Under the pieces are notes generated by a model. That model saw nothing but the letters and a program-made list of their open reading frames with translations. It searched no databases and was not told the origin of the DNA. This document shows positions 53,721 to 63,453 of a DNA stretch of 64,000 nucleotides, one piece after another (position 1 is the stretch's first letter; each line of letters opens with the position of its first letter). Source of the DNA: Lysobacterales bacterium (lineage in GTDB: Bacteria > Pseudomonadota > Gammaproteobacteria > Xanthomonadales > Rhodanobacteraceae). The stretch covers positions 372,001-436,000 of the forward strand of contig JADKJL010000009.1 of NCBI GenBank assembly GCA_016721015.1, in the 5' to 3' direction. Made by a program: the position numbers and the translations under genes.

Positions 53721-55199
53721 TCAACCGATTTGTCGGCGCTTGTCCTTGGCCTCGTCCGAGCGAGCGAACTGGAGCTGATCGAGGTAGGTGGGCTCGATTC
53801 CGGTGACGTATTCACCCGAGAAGCACGAGGTGTCGAATTCATGGAGATTGTCGTTACCCTCGGCGATCGAGGCGATCAGATCGGGCAGATCCTGATAGAC
53901 CAGCCAGTCCGCGCCGAGCACGCTTTCGATCTCTTGTTCCGTGCGGCCATGTGCGACCAGCTCGGCGGAGGTCGGCATGTCGATGCCATAGATGTTCGGA
54001 TAACGCACCGGCGGCGCGGCCGAGGCGAAATAGACCTTGTTTGCGCCCGCCTCACGCGCCATCTGGATGATCTGCTTCGACGTCGTGCCACGCACGATCG
54101 AGTCGTCGACAAGCAAAACGTTCTTGTTGCGGAACTCCAGACCAATCGTATTGAGCTTGCGGCGAACAGATTTCACGCGTTCGCTCTGGCCCGGCATGAT
54201 GAAAGTGCGCCCGACATATCGGTTCTTGACCAACCCTTCGCGCATCGGCACCCCGAGCACCTGGGCCAACGACGAGGCGGCCGTGCGTGACGTATCTGGA
54301 ATCGGAATCACGGAATCAATGCCGTGGCCCGGCTTGAGGCGCTGGATTTTCGCCGCCAGACGTTCGCCCATGCGCAGGCGCGCCTTGTACACCGAGACGT
54401 CTTCGATCATCGAATCAGGGCGCGCAAGGTAAACATATTCAAAAATACACGGAGTGTGCCGAGCGGATTCGGCGCACTGGCGTGTGTGCAACTCTCCTTC
54501 CGGAGTTATCAGGATGCCCTCGCCCGGCGCGACATCGCGGAGCAGGCGAAAGCCAAGGATGTCGAAGGCCACCGACTCCGAGGCAACGGCGTATTCCTTG
54601 CCTTCCGGCGTATCACGCTCACCGAGCACAAGTGGCCGGATGCCATGCGGATCGCGGAACGCCAGCAGGCCGTAGCCGAGCACCAGCGAAACCACCGCAT
54701 AACCCCCGATGCAGCGCCCGTGCACCCCGGCAACAGCCTTGAATATGTTGTCATGCGACAGTGCCATGCGCTCCTGGATCTGCAATTCGTGCGCAAGCAC
54801 ATTGAGCAGAAACTCGGAATCCGAATCCGTGTTGATATGGCGGCGATCGTCCTCGAACATCTCGCGGCGCAAGGTTCCGGTATTGATCAGGTTGCCGTTG
54901 TGGGCCAGGGCAATGCCGTACGGCGAATTCACATATAGCGGCTGGGCCTCGTTGCTGCCTTCTGATCCGGCGGTCGGATAGCGGCAATGGCCGATACCGA
55001 TATTGCCGCGCAGGGTCAGCATGTGCTCACGCTGGAACACATCCTGGACCAGGCCATTGCCCTTGTGCAGTCGAAGCCGCGAGCCATCGACGGTGGCGAT
55101 GCCGGCGGCATCCTGGCCGCGATGCTGGAGCACGGTCAGGGCGTCATACAGCGCCGAGGCGACTTCCGACCTGCCGACTATTCCGATGATTCCACACAT
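53721..55199 (-). CDS. purF: Amidophosphoribosyltransferase
   Basis: PurF makes phosphoribosylamine from PRPP and glutamine, the first step of purine synthesis. The 492-residue product begins MCGIIGIVG with the catalytic Cys at position 2, then LQHRGQDAAGI, and GNIGIGHCRYPTAG in the glutaminase domain. The PRTase motif VLLVDDSIVRGTTS and RPYPGHGID-like KPGHGIDSVIPIPDTSR complete it. It is 8 bases after cvpA, in the E. coli gene order. Confidence 0.97.
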   Translation of the reverse strand: MCGIIGIVGRSEVASALYDALTVLQHRGQDAAGIATVDGSRLRLHKGNGLVQDVFQREHMLTLRGNIGIGHCRYPTAGSEGSNEAQPLYVNSPYGIALAHNGNLINTGTLRREMFEDDRRHINTDSDSEFLLNVLAHELQIQERMALSHDNIFKAVAGVHGRCIGGYAVVSLVLGYGLLAFRDPHGIRPLVLGERDTPEGKEYAVASESVAFDILGFRLLRDVAPGEGILITPEGELHTRQCAESARHTPCIFEYVYLARPDSMIEDVSVYKARLRMGERLAAKIQRLKPGHGIDSVIPIPDTSRTAASSLAQVLGVPMREGLVKNRYVGRTFIMPGQSERVKSVRRKLNTIGLEFRNKNVLLVDDSIVRGTTSKQIIQMAREAGANKVYFASAAPPVRYPNIYGIDMPTSAELVAHGRTEQEIESVLGADWLVYQDLPDLIASIAEGNDNLHEFDTSCFSGEYVTGIEPTYLDQLQFARSDEAKDKRRQIG

Positions 55200-55207
55200 G
55201 GTTCAGT

Positions 55208-55786
55208 TCACTGCGAAGATGAGGGTTTGGGCGGATCCTGCGCCACTGGCGCAATTGGCTGGATGATGCTCGCGGCAGCGGCAGGAATCCCTGCTGTCGC
55301 CGGTTCGAGATACTTGGCAACCGTTTTGGGCAACAACGTGGTCATCCAGCTGGCACTGCGCTCGAATGTTGGCAGCATGCGCGAGTTTTGCCACCAGTCA
55401 TCACGAATGACCGGCGTGAATTTCATCAGCACGACAACCAACACGACGAGGGCAAAGCCGCGCACCAGACCGAAAACCATGCCAAGCAACCGATCCGTGC
55501 CGGACAAGCCGCTGCCGCTGACCAGTTTGCGCAGCAGATAGCCGACAATCGCTCCTGCAATCAGCACCGCGATGAAGCAAACCGCATAGCCAAGCATGAC
55601 CCGAACCGATGGCACAGAAATGCTGGCGGAAAATTGCTCGGCCAGAACCGGGCCAAACATCCAGGCTACCCAGAATGCCAGTACCCAGCACACCAGAGCC
55701 ATGACTTCGCCGATGAACCCGCGCCATAAACCGACCAGTACCGACAATGCCAGAGTCGCGATGATTGCGTAGTCGAACCAGTTCAT
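55208..55786 (-). CDS. cvpA: CvpA family membrane protein
   Basis: A 192-residue protein with about four membrane helices: MNWFDYAIIATLALSVLVGL, WVLAFWVAWMFGPVL, FIAVLIAGAIVGYLL and VRGFALVVLVVVLMKF. The family is named for colicin V production; the role in this cell is not established, though purine and membrane links are reported. It lies between dedD and purF, with 11- and 8-base gaps, clearly in one operon. Confidence 0.93.
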   Translation of the reverse strand: MNWFDYAIIATLALSVLVGLWRGFIGEVMALVCWVLAFWVAWMFGPVLAEQFSASISVPSVRVMLGYAVCFIAVLIAGAIVGYLLRKLVSGSGLSGTDRLLGMVFGLVRGFALVVLVVVLMKFTPVIRDDWWQNSRMLPTFERSASWMTTLLPKTVAKYLEPATAGIPAAAASIIQPIAPVAQDPPKPSSSQ

Positions 55787-55797
55787 CGGAGCAGGAT

Positions 55798-56718
55798 TCA
55801 GGGCTGGGTGACGATCATGCCATCCAGTTTCAACTTGTCCTTGATGCGCTCACGCAATTTTTCGGCATTCGCGCGATCGACCTCGGGCCCGGCGCGCACG
55901 CGCCAGAGCGTTTTCTCTTCCGCGCTGAGCTTGTCGACGAATCCGGCAAAGCCGGCAGCACGCAGGCGACCACGAAGCTTGTTCGCGTCTTCAGATGTGG
56001 TGAATGCCCCGAGCTGCACTGCCCAGCCTCCTGCGGTGCCTTTGGCAACAGCGCTGGCCGGGGCATCGGCCTTCGCATCTTCGGCCATCCCGATCACACT
56101 GCTGGGCACATCGCTGCGCACCTGTTTGATGCGGATTCGTGCCGCTTCGGCCTCGGCGCGATCACCGAACGGCCCGACTCGGACCCGCTGCGCCGGCTTG
56201 CCCTTGAAATCGACTTCTTCTGAAAATGCGGCAAACCCGCTTTTCTTCAGCGTCGCAACCAGATCCTGGGCATTGGCCGCAGCCGTATAGACGCCGAGAT
56301 GCACCAGATACCGACCTTCAGCGCCTTTGCCGGCTTCCGTCTGCGCAGCCGAAGCCGGCTTGACAGGTTCGGCAGCGGCAACAGGCGCCGGGGCGGGTTC
56401 CGGCTCGGGTTTGGCCGAAGCCTGAGGGGTCGCGTCGGGAATGGCCTCGACCCGCGGCGGAACCCGGGTATCGACGGTCGCGACCGGCTCGGGCGCCGGC
56501 ACCGGTTTGACCGGCATGTTCTCGGCGGCTTTGCCGGCGCCATCCACCGCCAGCACGCGCGTCTCGAACTCGCGGGTCGGTACCGGCGGAATCTCGAGGT
56601 TCGCGGTAACCGAATCGGTTTTCGGCGCGCTGCCACTGAACAGCATCGGCAAAAAGATGATCGCAAGCGCGATCAGGACGATGGCACCTAGCAGTCGTTG
56701 TTTCAAAGCGGGATCCAT
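55798..56718 (-). CDS. dedD: DedD-like cell division protein with two SPOR domains
   Basis: A 306-residue inner-membrane protein: one anchor helix (about 9-27), a long Pro/Ala-rich periplasmic linker (about 45-135) and two SPOR domains (about 136-205, YLVHLGVYTAAANAQDL, and 231-300, WAVQLGAFTTSEDANKL). SPOR domains bind denuded septal peptidoglycan. E. coli DedD has one SPOR; the second copy here is an expansion. Placement between folC and cvpA supports the name. Confidence 0.9.
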   Translation of the reverse strand: MDPALKQRLLGAIVLIALAIIFLPMLFSGSAPKTDSVTANLEIPPVPTREFETRVLAVDGAGKAAENMPVKPVPAPEPVATVDTRVPPRVEAIPDATPQASAKPEPEPAPAPVAAAEPVKPASAAQTEAGKGAEGRYLVHLGVYTAAANAQDLVATLKKSGFAAFSEEVDFKGKPAQRVRVGPFGDRAEAEAARIRIKQVRSDVPSSVIGMAEDAKADAPASAVAKGTAGGWAVQLGAFTTSEDANKLRGRLRAAGFAGFVDKLSAEEKTLWRVRAGPEVDRANAEKLRERIKDKLKLDGMIVTQP

Positions 56719-56776
56719 GGGCGTGGGTGCGCTGTCAAGTCGCGGCGATTATACCCGTCCACCGCGACCGATACGT

Positions 56777-58069
56777 TCAATCTGCATTGCGCGTGCGTAG
56801 CGACTCGCTGGCCAGCGCTGCGGCGGCGATCAGGAACGAACCAAAGGCGATGATGCGGTCGCCATCCCGAGCCAGGCCGAATGCTGAATCAAGCGCTTCG
56901 CCAACGCTGGCATGGCAGCGTTGCGGAGCGATTTCGACGTGCTCGGCAACGCGCGCCCGCAACGCGCCAACATCCAGGCCGCGTGCGCTCCCGGCATCAA
57001 GTCCGGCCAGCAGCCAACAGTCAATGTGCGCGCGCAGCGGATCGACAATACCCTCGACATCCTTGTCGGCCAGGGCACCAAATACCGCGATCGTGCGACC
57101 GCTGACCGGATTTGAATGCAGCCAGTCGGCCAGCACGCGCGCGGCCTGGGGATTGTGAGCGACATCGACGATCAACTCGGGAGGACCGGCGAATCGCTGC
57201 ATGCGGGCCGGAGCAGTGGCCTTGGCAATGCCATGGACGATGGCTTCCGGGCACCAGTGGATGCGCCCACGCAGTTCATGAAGGACAGCGATCGCTGCCG
57301 CAGCGTTGGCGCGCTGGCATGGTGCATCGAGGCCCGGGTTGGGCAAGTCCAGGCTCACATCGTCGGCCGACCAGCGCCAGCCTTGGAGCAAGGCCTCGAA
57401 GCGATAGTCGCGCCCTGCCCTGAAAAGCCTTGCACCCAGGCGTTGTGCTTCGTCAATCAGGGCGTGTGGCGGATCCAGTTCACCTATGATCGCGGGCCTT
57501 TCCGCACGAAAGATGCCAGCTTTTTCACGGCCGATGGCCTCGCGATCACAACCGAGCCAATCCTGGTGATCGAGATCGACCGTCGTCACGATTGAGGCGT
57601 CGGCATCGATGATATTGACGGCATCGAGACGACCGCCCAAACCGACTTCGAGAACCGCAACATCGAGGCTGGATTCCGCGAAGATCAGCAAGGCAGCCAG
57701 TGTTCCGAATTCGAAATAAGTGAGCGGCGTATCACCGCGCACCTGCTCGATTCGGTCGAATGCCGCGATCAACATCTGTTCGCTCGCATCCGCGCCCTGC
57801 ACACGAACCCGTTCGTTGTAGCGCAGCAGATGCGGTGAAGTGAAGGCACCGACGCGATGTCCGTCGGCCCTCAGAATCGACTCGAGGAAGGCCACGGTCG
57901 AGCCTTTGCCATTGGTGCCGCCGACCGTGATCACGATCCTTGCCGGCGCTGGCGCACCCAGTCGTTGCCAGACGGTACGCACCCTGTCGAGGCCGAGTTC
58001 GATCTCACGCGGGTGCGCGCGCAGCTGCCAATCCAGCCATTGATCCAGGGTCTGCGGAGGCGTCGTCAC
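56777..58069 (-). CDS. folC: Bifunctional dihydrofolate/folylpolyglutamate synthase
   Basis: FolC adds glutamate to dihydropteroate and to folates. The 430-residue Mur-ligase-like product has GGTNGKGS at residues 50-57, SPHLLRYNERVRV, EVGLGGRLDAVNI, VTTVDLDHQDWLG and DVAHNPQAARVL. The start is GTG at 58069, 18 bases after the rhomboid stop. It heads the folC-dedD-cvpA-purF group, the E. coli order. Confidence 0.96.
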   Translation of the reverse strand: MTTPPQTLDQWLDWQLRAHPREIELGLDRVRTVWQRLGAPAPARIVITVGGTNGKGSTVAFLESILRADGHRVGAFTSPHLLRYNERVRVQGADASEQMLIAAFDRIEQVRGDTPLTYFEFGTLAALLIFAESSLDVAVLEVGLGGRLDAVNIIDADASIVTTVDLDHQDWLGCDREAIGREKAGIFRAERPAIIGELDPPHALIDEAQRLGARLFRAGRDYRFEALLQGWRWSADDVSLDLPNPGLDAPCQRANAAAAIAVLHELRGRIHWCPEAIVHGIAKATAPARMQRFAGPPELIVDVAHNPQAARVLADWLHSNPVSGRTIAVFGALADKDVEGIVDPLRAHIDCWLLAGLDAGSARGLDVGALRARVAEHVEIAPQRCHASVGEALDSAFGLARDGDRIIAFGSFLIAAAALASESLRTRNAD

Positions 58070-58087
58070 GAGTGCCGCCGGGCGCGG

Positions 58088-58729
58088 TCAGCGCATCAGG
58101 ATGCGGCGCGGCTTGAACGGCAGGCGTCCGCGCCAGTACTGGATGATCACGAAGCCGGCCGCCATTCCGCCAAGATGGGCGAAATGGGCTACACCGGCCT
58201 GCGTCCCGGTGACACCGAGAAACAGCTCGATTGCACCGTAGGCCGTGACGAACAGCCAGGCCGGCATTGGAATCGGCGGAAACAGGAGCATCAATCTCTG
58301 ATGCGGAAACATCATGCCGAACGCCAGCAACAAACCGAATACACCGCCCGAAGCACCCAGGGTCGGATAGACACCGCCCGTGAAAAAATGGACGACGGCC
58401 AACTGCGCAACGGCCGCGCCGACGACGCACGCCAGATAGTAGTTGGCGAACGGGCGTGAACCAAACAGGCGCTCGATGGCGCCGCCGAACATCCACAGCG
58501 CAAACATGTTGAAGAACAAGTGGGTCCAACTGCCATGCAGAAATCCGTAGCTCACCAACTGCCAGATCTCGAATGTGACCGAACCACCGCCAGGCGCAGT
58601 CAGATCGGTACCAATCGGCCATAGCGCGAAATGGATGACCATCGGATCCGGGAATACCTGCTGGAGCAGGAAGATGGCGACGTTGGCAATCAGCAATGCG
58701 CGGGTGACAGGGGGTAGATCAGTGGGCAT
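58088..58729 (-). CDS. Rhomboid family intramembrane serine protease
   Basis: A 213-residue protein with about six membrane helices. The catalytic Ser is S127 in LGASGGVFG, and His is H185 in HFAHLGG; HGSWTHLFFNM gives the conserved His/Asn of helix 2. Rhomboids cut membrane proteins inside the bilayer. Substrates are unknown. The ATG at 58729 is used; an upstream open frame overlaps the broken Atl gene and is not hydrophobic. It may be cotranscribed with folC. Confidence 0.93.
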   Translation of the reverse strand: MPTDLPPVTRALLIANVAIFLLQQVFPDPMVIHFALWPIGTDLTAPGGGSVTFEIWQLVSYGFLHGSWTHLFFNMFALWMFGGAIERLFGSRPFANYYLACVVGAAVAQLAVVHFFTGGVYPTLGASGGVFGLLLAFGMMFPHQRLMLLFPPIPMPAWLFVTAYGAIELFLGVTGTQAGVAHFAHLGGMAAGFVIIQYWRGRLPFKPRRILMR

Positions 58730-58794
58730 TCGGATACCTGGAATCGTGAAGAATCGACGCAGACCCGCTGAAATCGTGGCGGATTGGGTGGGAT

Positions 58795-59158
58795 TCAAGC
58801 ATCCGTCGGAGCCCATAGCTCGGCATCGAGGTCACGATGCCAGCCGAAGCGCCGAATGTCGACACGACGACCGCGCACGGCAACTCCTTCGGCGGATAGC
58901 CGATGTCGCTGTCCGATGAACCCGGCACTGCCCCGGGCAAACGCCAGACACCCATCCGAACGCACTACGCGATGCCAGGGCAACGCCAGGGCTTCATCCG
59001 GCTTCACGCAACACACGGCCGACCAGACGCGCGCGTCGTGGCAATCCGGCCCGCGATGCAATCTCGCCGTAACTGGCAACCCGACCTGGCGGAATCGCCA
59101 TGATCACCCTGCAGATCTCCGGATGCGGGCAGTCGAGCGGAAATTTCACTGACTTCAT
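58795..59158 (-). pseudogene. Frameshifted alkyltransferase-like (Atl) gene
   Basis: Frame 1 starts at ATG 59158 (MKSVKFPLDCPHPEICRVIM) and reads IPPGRVASYGEIASRAG and RARLVGRVLREAG, then stops near 58994. Frame 2 continues with ALALPWHRVVRSDG and GVAVRGRRVDIRRFGW to 58795. Together they match E. coli Atl/YbaZ, where PWHRV holds Trp in place of the alkyl-accepting Cys. The join near 58990-59000 needs one base removed (or two added). As sequenced it yields a truncated product. Confidence 0.75.
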
Positions 59159-59367
59159 TGCCGTCCTCTGCCCACCCGGATTGTTCATGAATCCGCGCGA
59201 CGATCGCGCAGGACATCGAAGTGATACGACGCTTCTCGATTGGGATGGAAGTAAACTCTCCGGGTGAATGAGCGACTTGGCTTGCAACTCAAGTGCCTGG
59301 CGCAGGCGCGTGTCATTCCTGAATAATTCGGGCTAGCATGCTGGCGACGCGAACCGAGGAGAATACC

Positions 59368-59772
59368 GTGCAGAGCTTTGAACAAATTCGTTCCCATGTC
59401 AGCAACCTGCACACGCTGCGCACCAATGATCCTTATCTGATCAGTTTCGACCTGACCCTTGCGGATGATCGCCATCAAGGCATCTACCTGGCCGAAATGG
59501 AAGGTGAGGATGAGTTGAAGTTCCTTCGCGTATCCACACCCGTTGGCCCGGCGACCGGCGTCGATGCCACGCGCTGCATGCGCTTCAACTGGGAGCAGCG
59601 TACCGGCTTTCTCGCGATCAGCGATCTCGACGGATCGCCTTACCTGCATCTCATCGAGAACCGGCCTTACCCGTTGTTGCAGGGCGATGAGCTGAACCGC
59701 GTCATCAAGGAGCTGGGTCAGCTTGGTGATCGGCTTGAACAGGCCATTTCCAGCGGCGGCGATTCGTTTTAA
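59368..59772 (+). CDS. Small acidic hypothetical protein
   Basis: A 134-residue soluble protein starting at GTG 59368, chosen because GGAGA lies seven bases upstream; the ATG at 59338 has none. Alternating strands (YLISFDLTLADD, QGIYLAEMEGEDELKFLRV) and two helices fit an alpha/beta fold of secretion-chaperone or YbjN-like size, but there is no motif proof. It is convergent with pit, eight bases away. I give no function. Confidence 0.7.
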   Translation: MQSFEQIRSHVSNLHTLRTNDPYLISFDLTLADDRHQGIYLAEMEGEDELKFLRVSTPVGPATGVDATRCMRFNWEQRTGFLAISDLDGSPYLHLIENRPYPLLQGDELNRVIKELGQLGDRLEQAISSGGDSF

Positions 59773-59780
59773 CGGTCGCC

Positions 59781-60917
59781 TCAAGCCAGACCGAATATTT
59801 GCAGGATGCGCACCAGCAGCCAGGCCAGCACGCCAGTAACCGGAATCGTCAACAGCCAGGCCCAGACCATGCGCTCGACGACCGTCCACCGGATCGCCGA
59901 AAAGCGTTTGGCCGCCCCCACGCCCATGATCGCCGCGGAAATATTGTGCGTGGTCGAAACCGGTATGCCGAAGTGGGAAGCGGCAATGATGACGGTTGCC
60001 GAGGCGGTTTCGGCGGCCACGCCATTGACGGGATGCAGCTTGACCAGCTTGTGACCGAGCGTGCGAATGATGCGCCAGCCACCCATGGCCGTGCCGGCGG
60101 CCATGGTTATGGCACACAGCACCTTGATCCAGAGCGCGATTGAAAACTCCTGGTTGGCATCTTCCTGGATGCGCAGGAACGAGAGCCAATCCGGCAAACC
60201 GTCCATGGTGCCGGCCGAAGTCGCACCGACCAGCGCCAGGGCGATGATGCCCATGGTTTTCTGGGCATCGTTCATGCCGTGGGAGAGGCCCATCGCGCTG
60301 GCCGAGACCATCTGCATCTTGCCGAAGAAACCATTGAGGAAACGCGGGCGGCCAAACTTCTGCAAGACTCCGGTGCGTGACCCCAGCCAACTGGTCAGCG
60401 CGAACAACAAGCCCATCATCGCAAAGCCCAGGATGAAGCCGAGAAATGGTGAACTGAACATCGGCAGGACGACTTTGGGCAGCAGGCCCTTGCCCTGCCA
60501 CCAGTGCTCACCGCCTTGCCACCAGATGATCGAGGACCAGTTGTTGCGCGTCGCGGCGAGTGCCGCCCCGCACAGGCCACCGACAAGAGCGTGCGAGGAG
60601 CTGGATGGCAAACCCCACCACCAGGTAATCAGATCCCAGATCACCGCGCCCAGCAAGGCGCAAATCAGCACCTGCGGAGTCACCGCGACGATGCCGACGT
60701 CAATCAGGCCCGAGGCGATGGTCTTGGCCACCGCGGTACCCCACAGTGCACCGATCAGATTGGTGAATGCGGCCAGGGCCACGGCCTGACCGGGACTCAG
60801 CACCTTGGTCGCGACCACCGTCGCAATCGAGTTGGCGGTATCGTGGAAGCCGTTGATGTACTCGAAAACGAGCGCAACCAGAACGACGAGCAGGACCAGG
60901 CTAAGGCTCACGGTCAC
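59781..60917 (-). CDS. pit: PiT-family inorganic phosphate transporter
   Basis: A 378-residue low-affinity phosphate carrier of about 10-11 membrane helices. The two inverted signatures are clear: FEYINGFHDTANSIATVVAT at the N-terminus and GIPVSTTHNISAAIMGVG near the C-terminus. WWWGLPSSSSHALVGGL is another family mark. The start is GTG at 60917. It lies 21 bases after the DUF47 gene, its usual partner, so they share a transcript. Confidence 0.95.
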   Translation of the reverse strand: MTVSLSLVLLVVLVALVFEYINGFHDTANSIATVVATKVLSPGQAVALAAFTNLIGALWGTAVAKTIASGLIDVGIVAVTPQVLICALLGAVIWDLITWWWGLPSSSSHALVGGLCGAALAATRNNWSSIIWWQGGEHWWQGKGLLPKVVLPMFSSPFLGFILGFAMMGLLFALTSWLGSRTGVLQKFGRPRFLNGFFGKMQMVSASAMGLSHGMNDAQKTMGIIALALVGATSAGTMDGLPDWLSFLRIQEDANQEFSIALWIKVLCAITMAAGTAMGGWRIIRTLGHKLVKLHPVNGVAAETASATVIIAASHFGIPVSTTHNISAAIMGVGAAKRFSAIRWTVVERMVWAWLLTIPVTGVLAWLLVRILQIFGLA

Positions 60918-60938
60918 GGAGAATCCTCGCCAGTTCGG

Positions 60939-61568
60939 TCAGGAATTTTTAAGGGCAATGTGATAGATCACATTGCCGGCATCGCGGCAGCGATCGATCG
61001 CCTTCTCAAGCAACTCGAACAGATCCCTGCGCACCATCAATTGCGCCGCATCGGCCCCATTCGAAAACAACTGCCGATAAAGATCGAGCAGCAGCCGATC
61101 CGCCTCGGATTCGATCGACTGCATGCGTTCGTTGAGCCCATGCATCACATCGAGCTTGATGCCACCACGCAACTCGCCAACCATCTTGACGATGACTTCG
61201 CAGGCACGCTCAAGCATCGCTGCCTGCGAGCTGTAATCCACATCGATCAGGCGATCGGCAAACAGCGCATGCCGTTCGGCGAATTTCTCCACGGTCTTCG
61301 GGATCTTGTACAGGGCCCCGGCCAAGGCCTCGATGTCTTCGCGCTCGAGCGCGGTCACAAAGGTGTTGACCAGCTCCAGATTGATCTGCGCAAACAGATC
61401 CTTTTCGCGTCGCCGCGCCACACGGAACCCGTCCAGGGCGGGAGTCTGCGCGCCGTCTGAAAGCATCGCGCCGAGCGACCGTGCACTGAGCAGGGCGGCT
61501 TCCGCACTGGCTTCCAGCAAGCCATAGAACTTGTCACCCTTGCCAAAGATGGTCTGCAACGAAAACAT
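60939..61568 (-). CDS. DUF47 (PhoU-like) Pit accessory protein
   Basis: A 209-residue helical protein of the DUF47 family (TIGR00153), a PhoU relative. It begins MFSLQTIFGKGDKFYGLLE and shows FVTALEREDIEALAGALYKI and IESEADRLLLDLYRQLF, helices with paired acids for metal clusters. DUF47 genes pair with pit and likely regulate phosphate import. The ATG at 61568 fits; the frame runs upstream without homology. It comes first in the pair. Confidence 0.92.
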   Translation of the reverse strand: MFSLQTIFGKGDKFYGLLEASAEAALLSARSLGAMLSDGAQTPALDGFRVARRREKDLFAQINLELVNTFVTALEREDIEALAGALYKIPKTVEKFAERHALFADRLIDVDYSSQAAMLERACEVIVKMVGELRGGIKLDVMHGLNERMQSIESEADRLLLDLYRQLFSNGADAAQLMVRRDLFELLEKAIDRCRDAGNVIYHIALKNS

Positions 61569-61695
61569 GCGGTCGCTCCGATACGGGCTGAGGGGTCGTT
61601 TCCCGGGCTGCGACCACGAATCCCGGGGCAGCGGAAGGCGCATGTTACAACATTGCCTCCGTTTCAATCCCGAATCTTGTGTCGCACACCCTCGC

Positions 61696-62433
61696 TCAAT
61701 CCCGTCGGGCCAGGCTGGCCATGCGCTGGACATCGGCAAGGATGCCGCGCAGAACCCGCAATTCGCGCTGATCGGGGGTGGCACGCAGAAACAAGCGGCG
61801 CAGCCGCTGCATGACGGTGCGCTCGGAGCGCCCCTTGTGGAAATCAATGTCGTGGAGAGTCTTCGCCAGATGCTCGAAGAATCCTTCCAGTTCCGCTGCT
61901 GTCGAAGGTGGGTCGGCATTTCCCTGTCGCGACGGAATGCCTTCGAGATAGGCCATGCGAAGTTCGTAGGCGACCACCTGCACAGCCTGCGAGAGATTCA
62001 GGGACGAATAGGTCGGGTCGCTCGGAATATGCACAGCCGCATGGCAAAGACTGATCTCGTCGTTGCTCAACCCGGACTGCTCATTGCCGAAGACAAGGGC
62101 GACGTTGCGCCCGCCCGCCACCGCATCAATCACGCGACGCGCCGCCGTCGCAGGAGTCAGTTCCTCAAGCGCGACGCCACGCAAGCGGGCGGTGGCTCCA
62201 AGCACGAGGCTGCAATCTCCGATCGCTTCCTGCATGGAATCAAAGCGGGCAGCGGCTGCGAGCACATCGTCCGCACCGGCCGCCATCATGTGCGCCTGGA
62301 TATGCGGGAATTCCGCAGGTGACACCAGCGACAGTTGGCGAAACCCCATTGTGCGGATGGCCCGGGCGGCACTTCCGATATTTCCCGGGTGCGAGGTTCT
62401 GGTCAGCACGAAGCGCACGCGCGACAGTTCCAT
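61696..62433 (-). CDS. trmJ: tRNA (cytidine/uridine-32-2'-O)-methyltransferase
   Basis: TrmJ is a SPOUT enzyme that methylates ribose of position 32 in tRNA. The 245-residue product has VRFVLTRTSHPGNIGSAARA, MGFRQLSLVSP, ALVFGNEQSGLSNDEI and the SAM-knot SSLNLSQAVQVVAYELR, with a long helical C-terminal tail. The ATG at 62433 fits TrmJ; a GTG 24 bases earlier (62457) with a similar frame is possible. It is divergent from suhB, as in many gammaproteobacteria. Confidence 0.95.
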   Translation of the reverse strand: MELSRVRFVLTRTSHPGNIGSAARAIRTMGFRQLSLVSPAEFPHIQAHMMAAGADDVLAAAARFDSMQEAIGDCSLVLGATARLRGVALEELTPATAARRVIDAVAGGRNVALVFGNEQSGLSNDEISLCHAAVHIPSDPTYSSLNLSQAVQVVAYELRMAYLEGIPSRQGNADPPSTAAELEGFFEHLAKTLHDIDFHKGRSERTVMQRLRRLFLRATPDQRELRVLRGILADVQRMASLARRD

Positions 62434-62584
62434 TGCGTTTTGCAGCCCTTCACTCACCGTGATGATTCCCCGCATATTGGCAAAGTGTCTGTCGGCACGT
62501 CACCAGATTTGATACGCTTCCGCGCCGCACGCGACCTGATCGCGGTGCATTGCTCTTTTTCAGCCCACTTCCGATGGAACCAAC

Positions 62585-63385
62585 ATGCCCAGACCCGCCG
62601 TAAACGTGGCGGTGCGCGCCGCGCGTGCCGCAGGCCAGATCATTCTGCGCTACATGAACCGTATCGACAGTCTTGCCATTGTCGAGAAACAACGCATGGA
62701 TTTCGCTTCGGAAGTGGATCGCGCCGCCGAAGCCGAAATCATACGCGAGCTGAAGCGGGCATTCCCCGGTCACGCCATTCTCGCCGAGGAATCGGGCGCC
62801 CAGGGCAAGGGCAAGCACGTCTGGGTCATCGATCCGCTGGACGGAACACATAACTACCTGCGCGGCTTTCCGCACTTCTGCGTCTCGATCGGCATGCTCG
62901 AGAACGGCGAGCCGATGCACGGCGTCGTCTACGATCCTCTGCGCGATGAATTGTTCACCGCAAGCCGGGGTGACGGTGCTTATCTGAATGATCGTCGCAT
63001 ACGCACCAGCGCACGCAATGATCTGGAAGGGGCGTTGCTGTCCACTGGTTTCCCTTATCGCCAGCGCACCCATCTTGACGCACAGATCGAAATGACTCGT
63101 GCCTTGCTCGGCCAGGCCGAGGATATCCGCCGCACCGGATCCGCCGCGCTCGATCTGGCCTATGTCGCCAACGGACGCATCGACGGCTACTACGAGATTG
63201 GCTTGAAACCCTGGGACATGGTGGCCGGCTGCCTGCTGGTTCGTGAGGCAGGAGGACGCTATTGCGATTTTGTCGGTCGTGAGGGGATTCCTGAAAGCGG
63301 AAACCTGCTGGCTGGGGGCCACAAAGTGGTTGACGCAATGATCAAGACCATTTCGCCGCAGCTGACGCCCGCCCTGGCGCGCTGA
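62585..63385 (+). CDS. suhB: Inositol-1-monophosphatase SuhB
   Basis: A 266-residue Mg-dependent phosphatase; in E. coli SuhB also works in rRNA antitermination. The metal site is visible as LAEESGA (E68, E69) and WVIDPLDGTHNY with D83 and D86, then KPWDMVAGCLLVREAGG. The ATG starts the usual MPRPAVNVAVRAARAAG helix. Terminator sequence follows 70 bases after the stop. Confidence 0.96.
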   Translation: MPRPAVNVAVRAARAAGQIILRYMNRIDSLAIVEKQRMDFASEVDRAAEAEIIRELKRAFPGHAILAEESGAQGKGKHVWVIDPLDGTHNYLRGFPHFCVSIGMLENGEPMHGVVYDPLRDELFTASRGDGAYLNDRRIRTSARNDLEGALLSTGFPYRQRTHLDAQIEMTRALLGQAEDIRRTGSAALDLAYVANGRIDGYYEIGLKPWDMVAGCLLVREAGGRYCDFVGREGIPESGNLLAGGHKVVDAMIKTISPQLTPALAR

Positions 63386-63453
63386 CCTCGATCGATCCGC
63401 TAGTCTGCAATCGTTTCGTTGGTGGTGGCGCGTTTCATCCAGCGATGTGAAAC

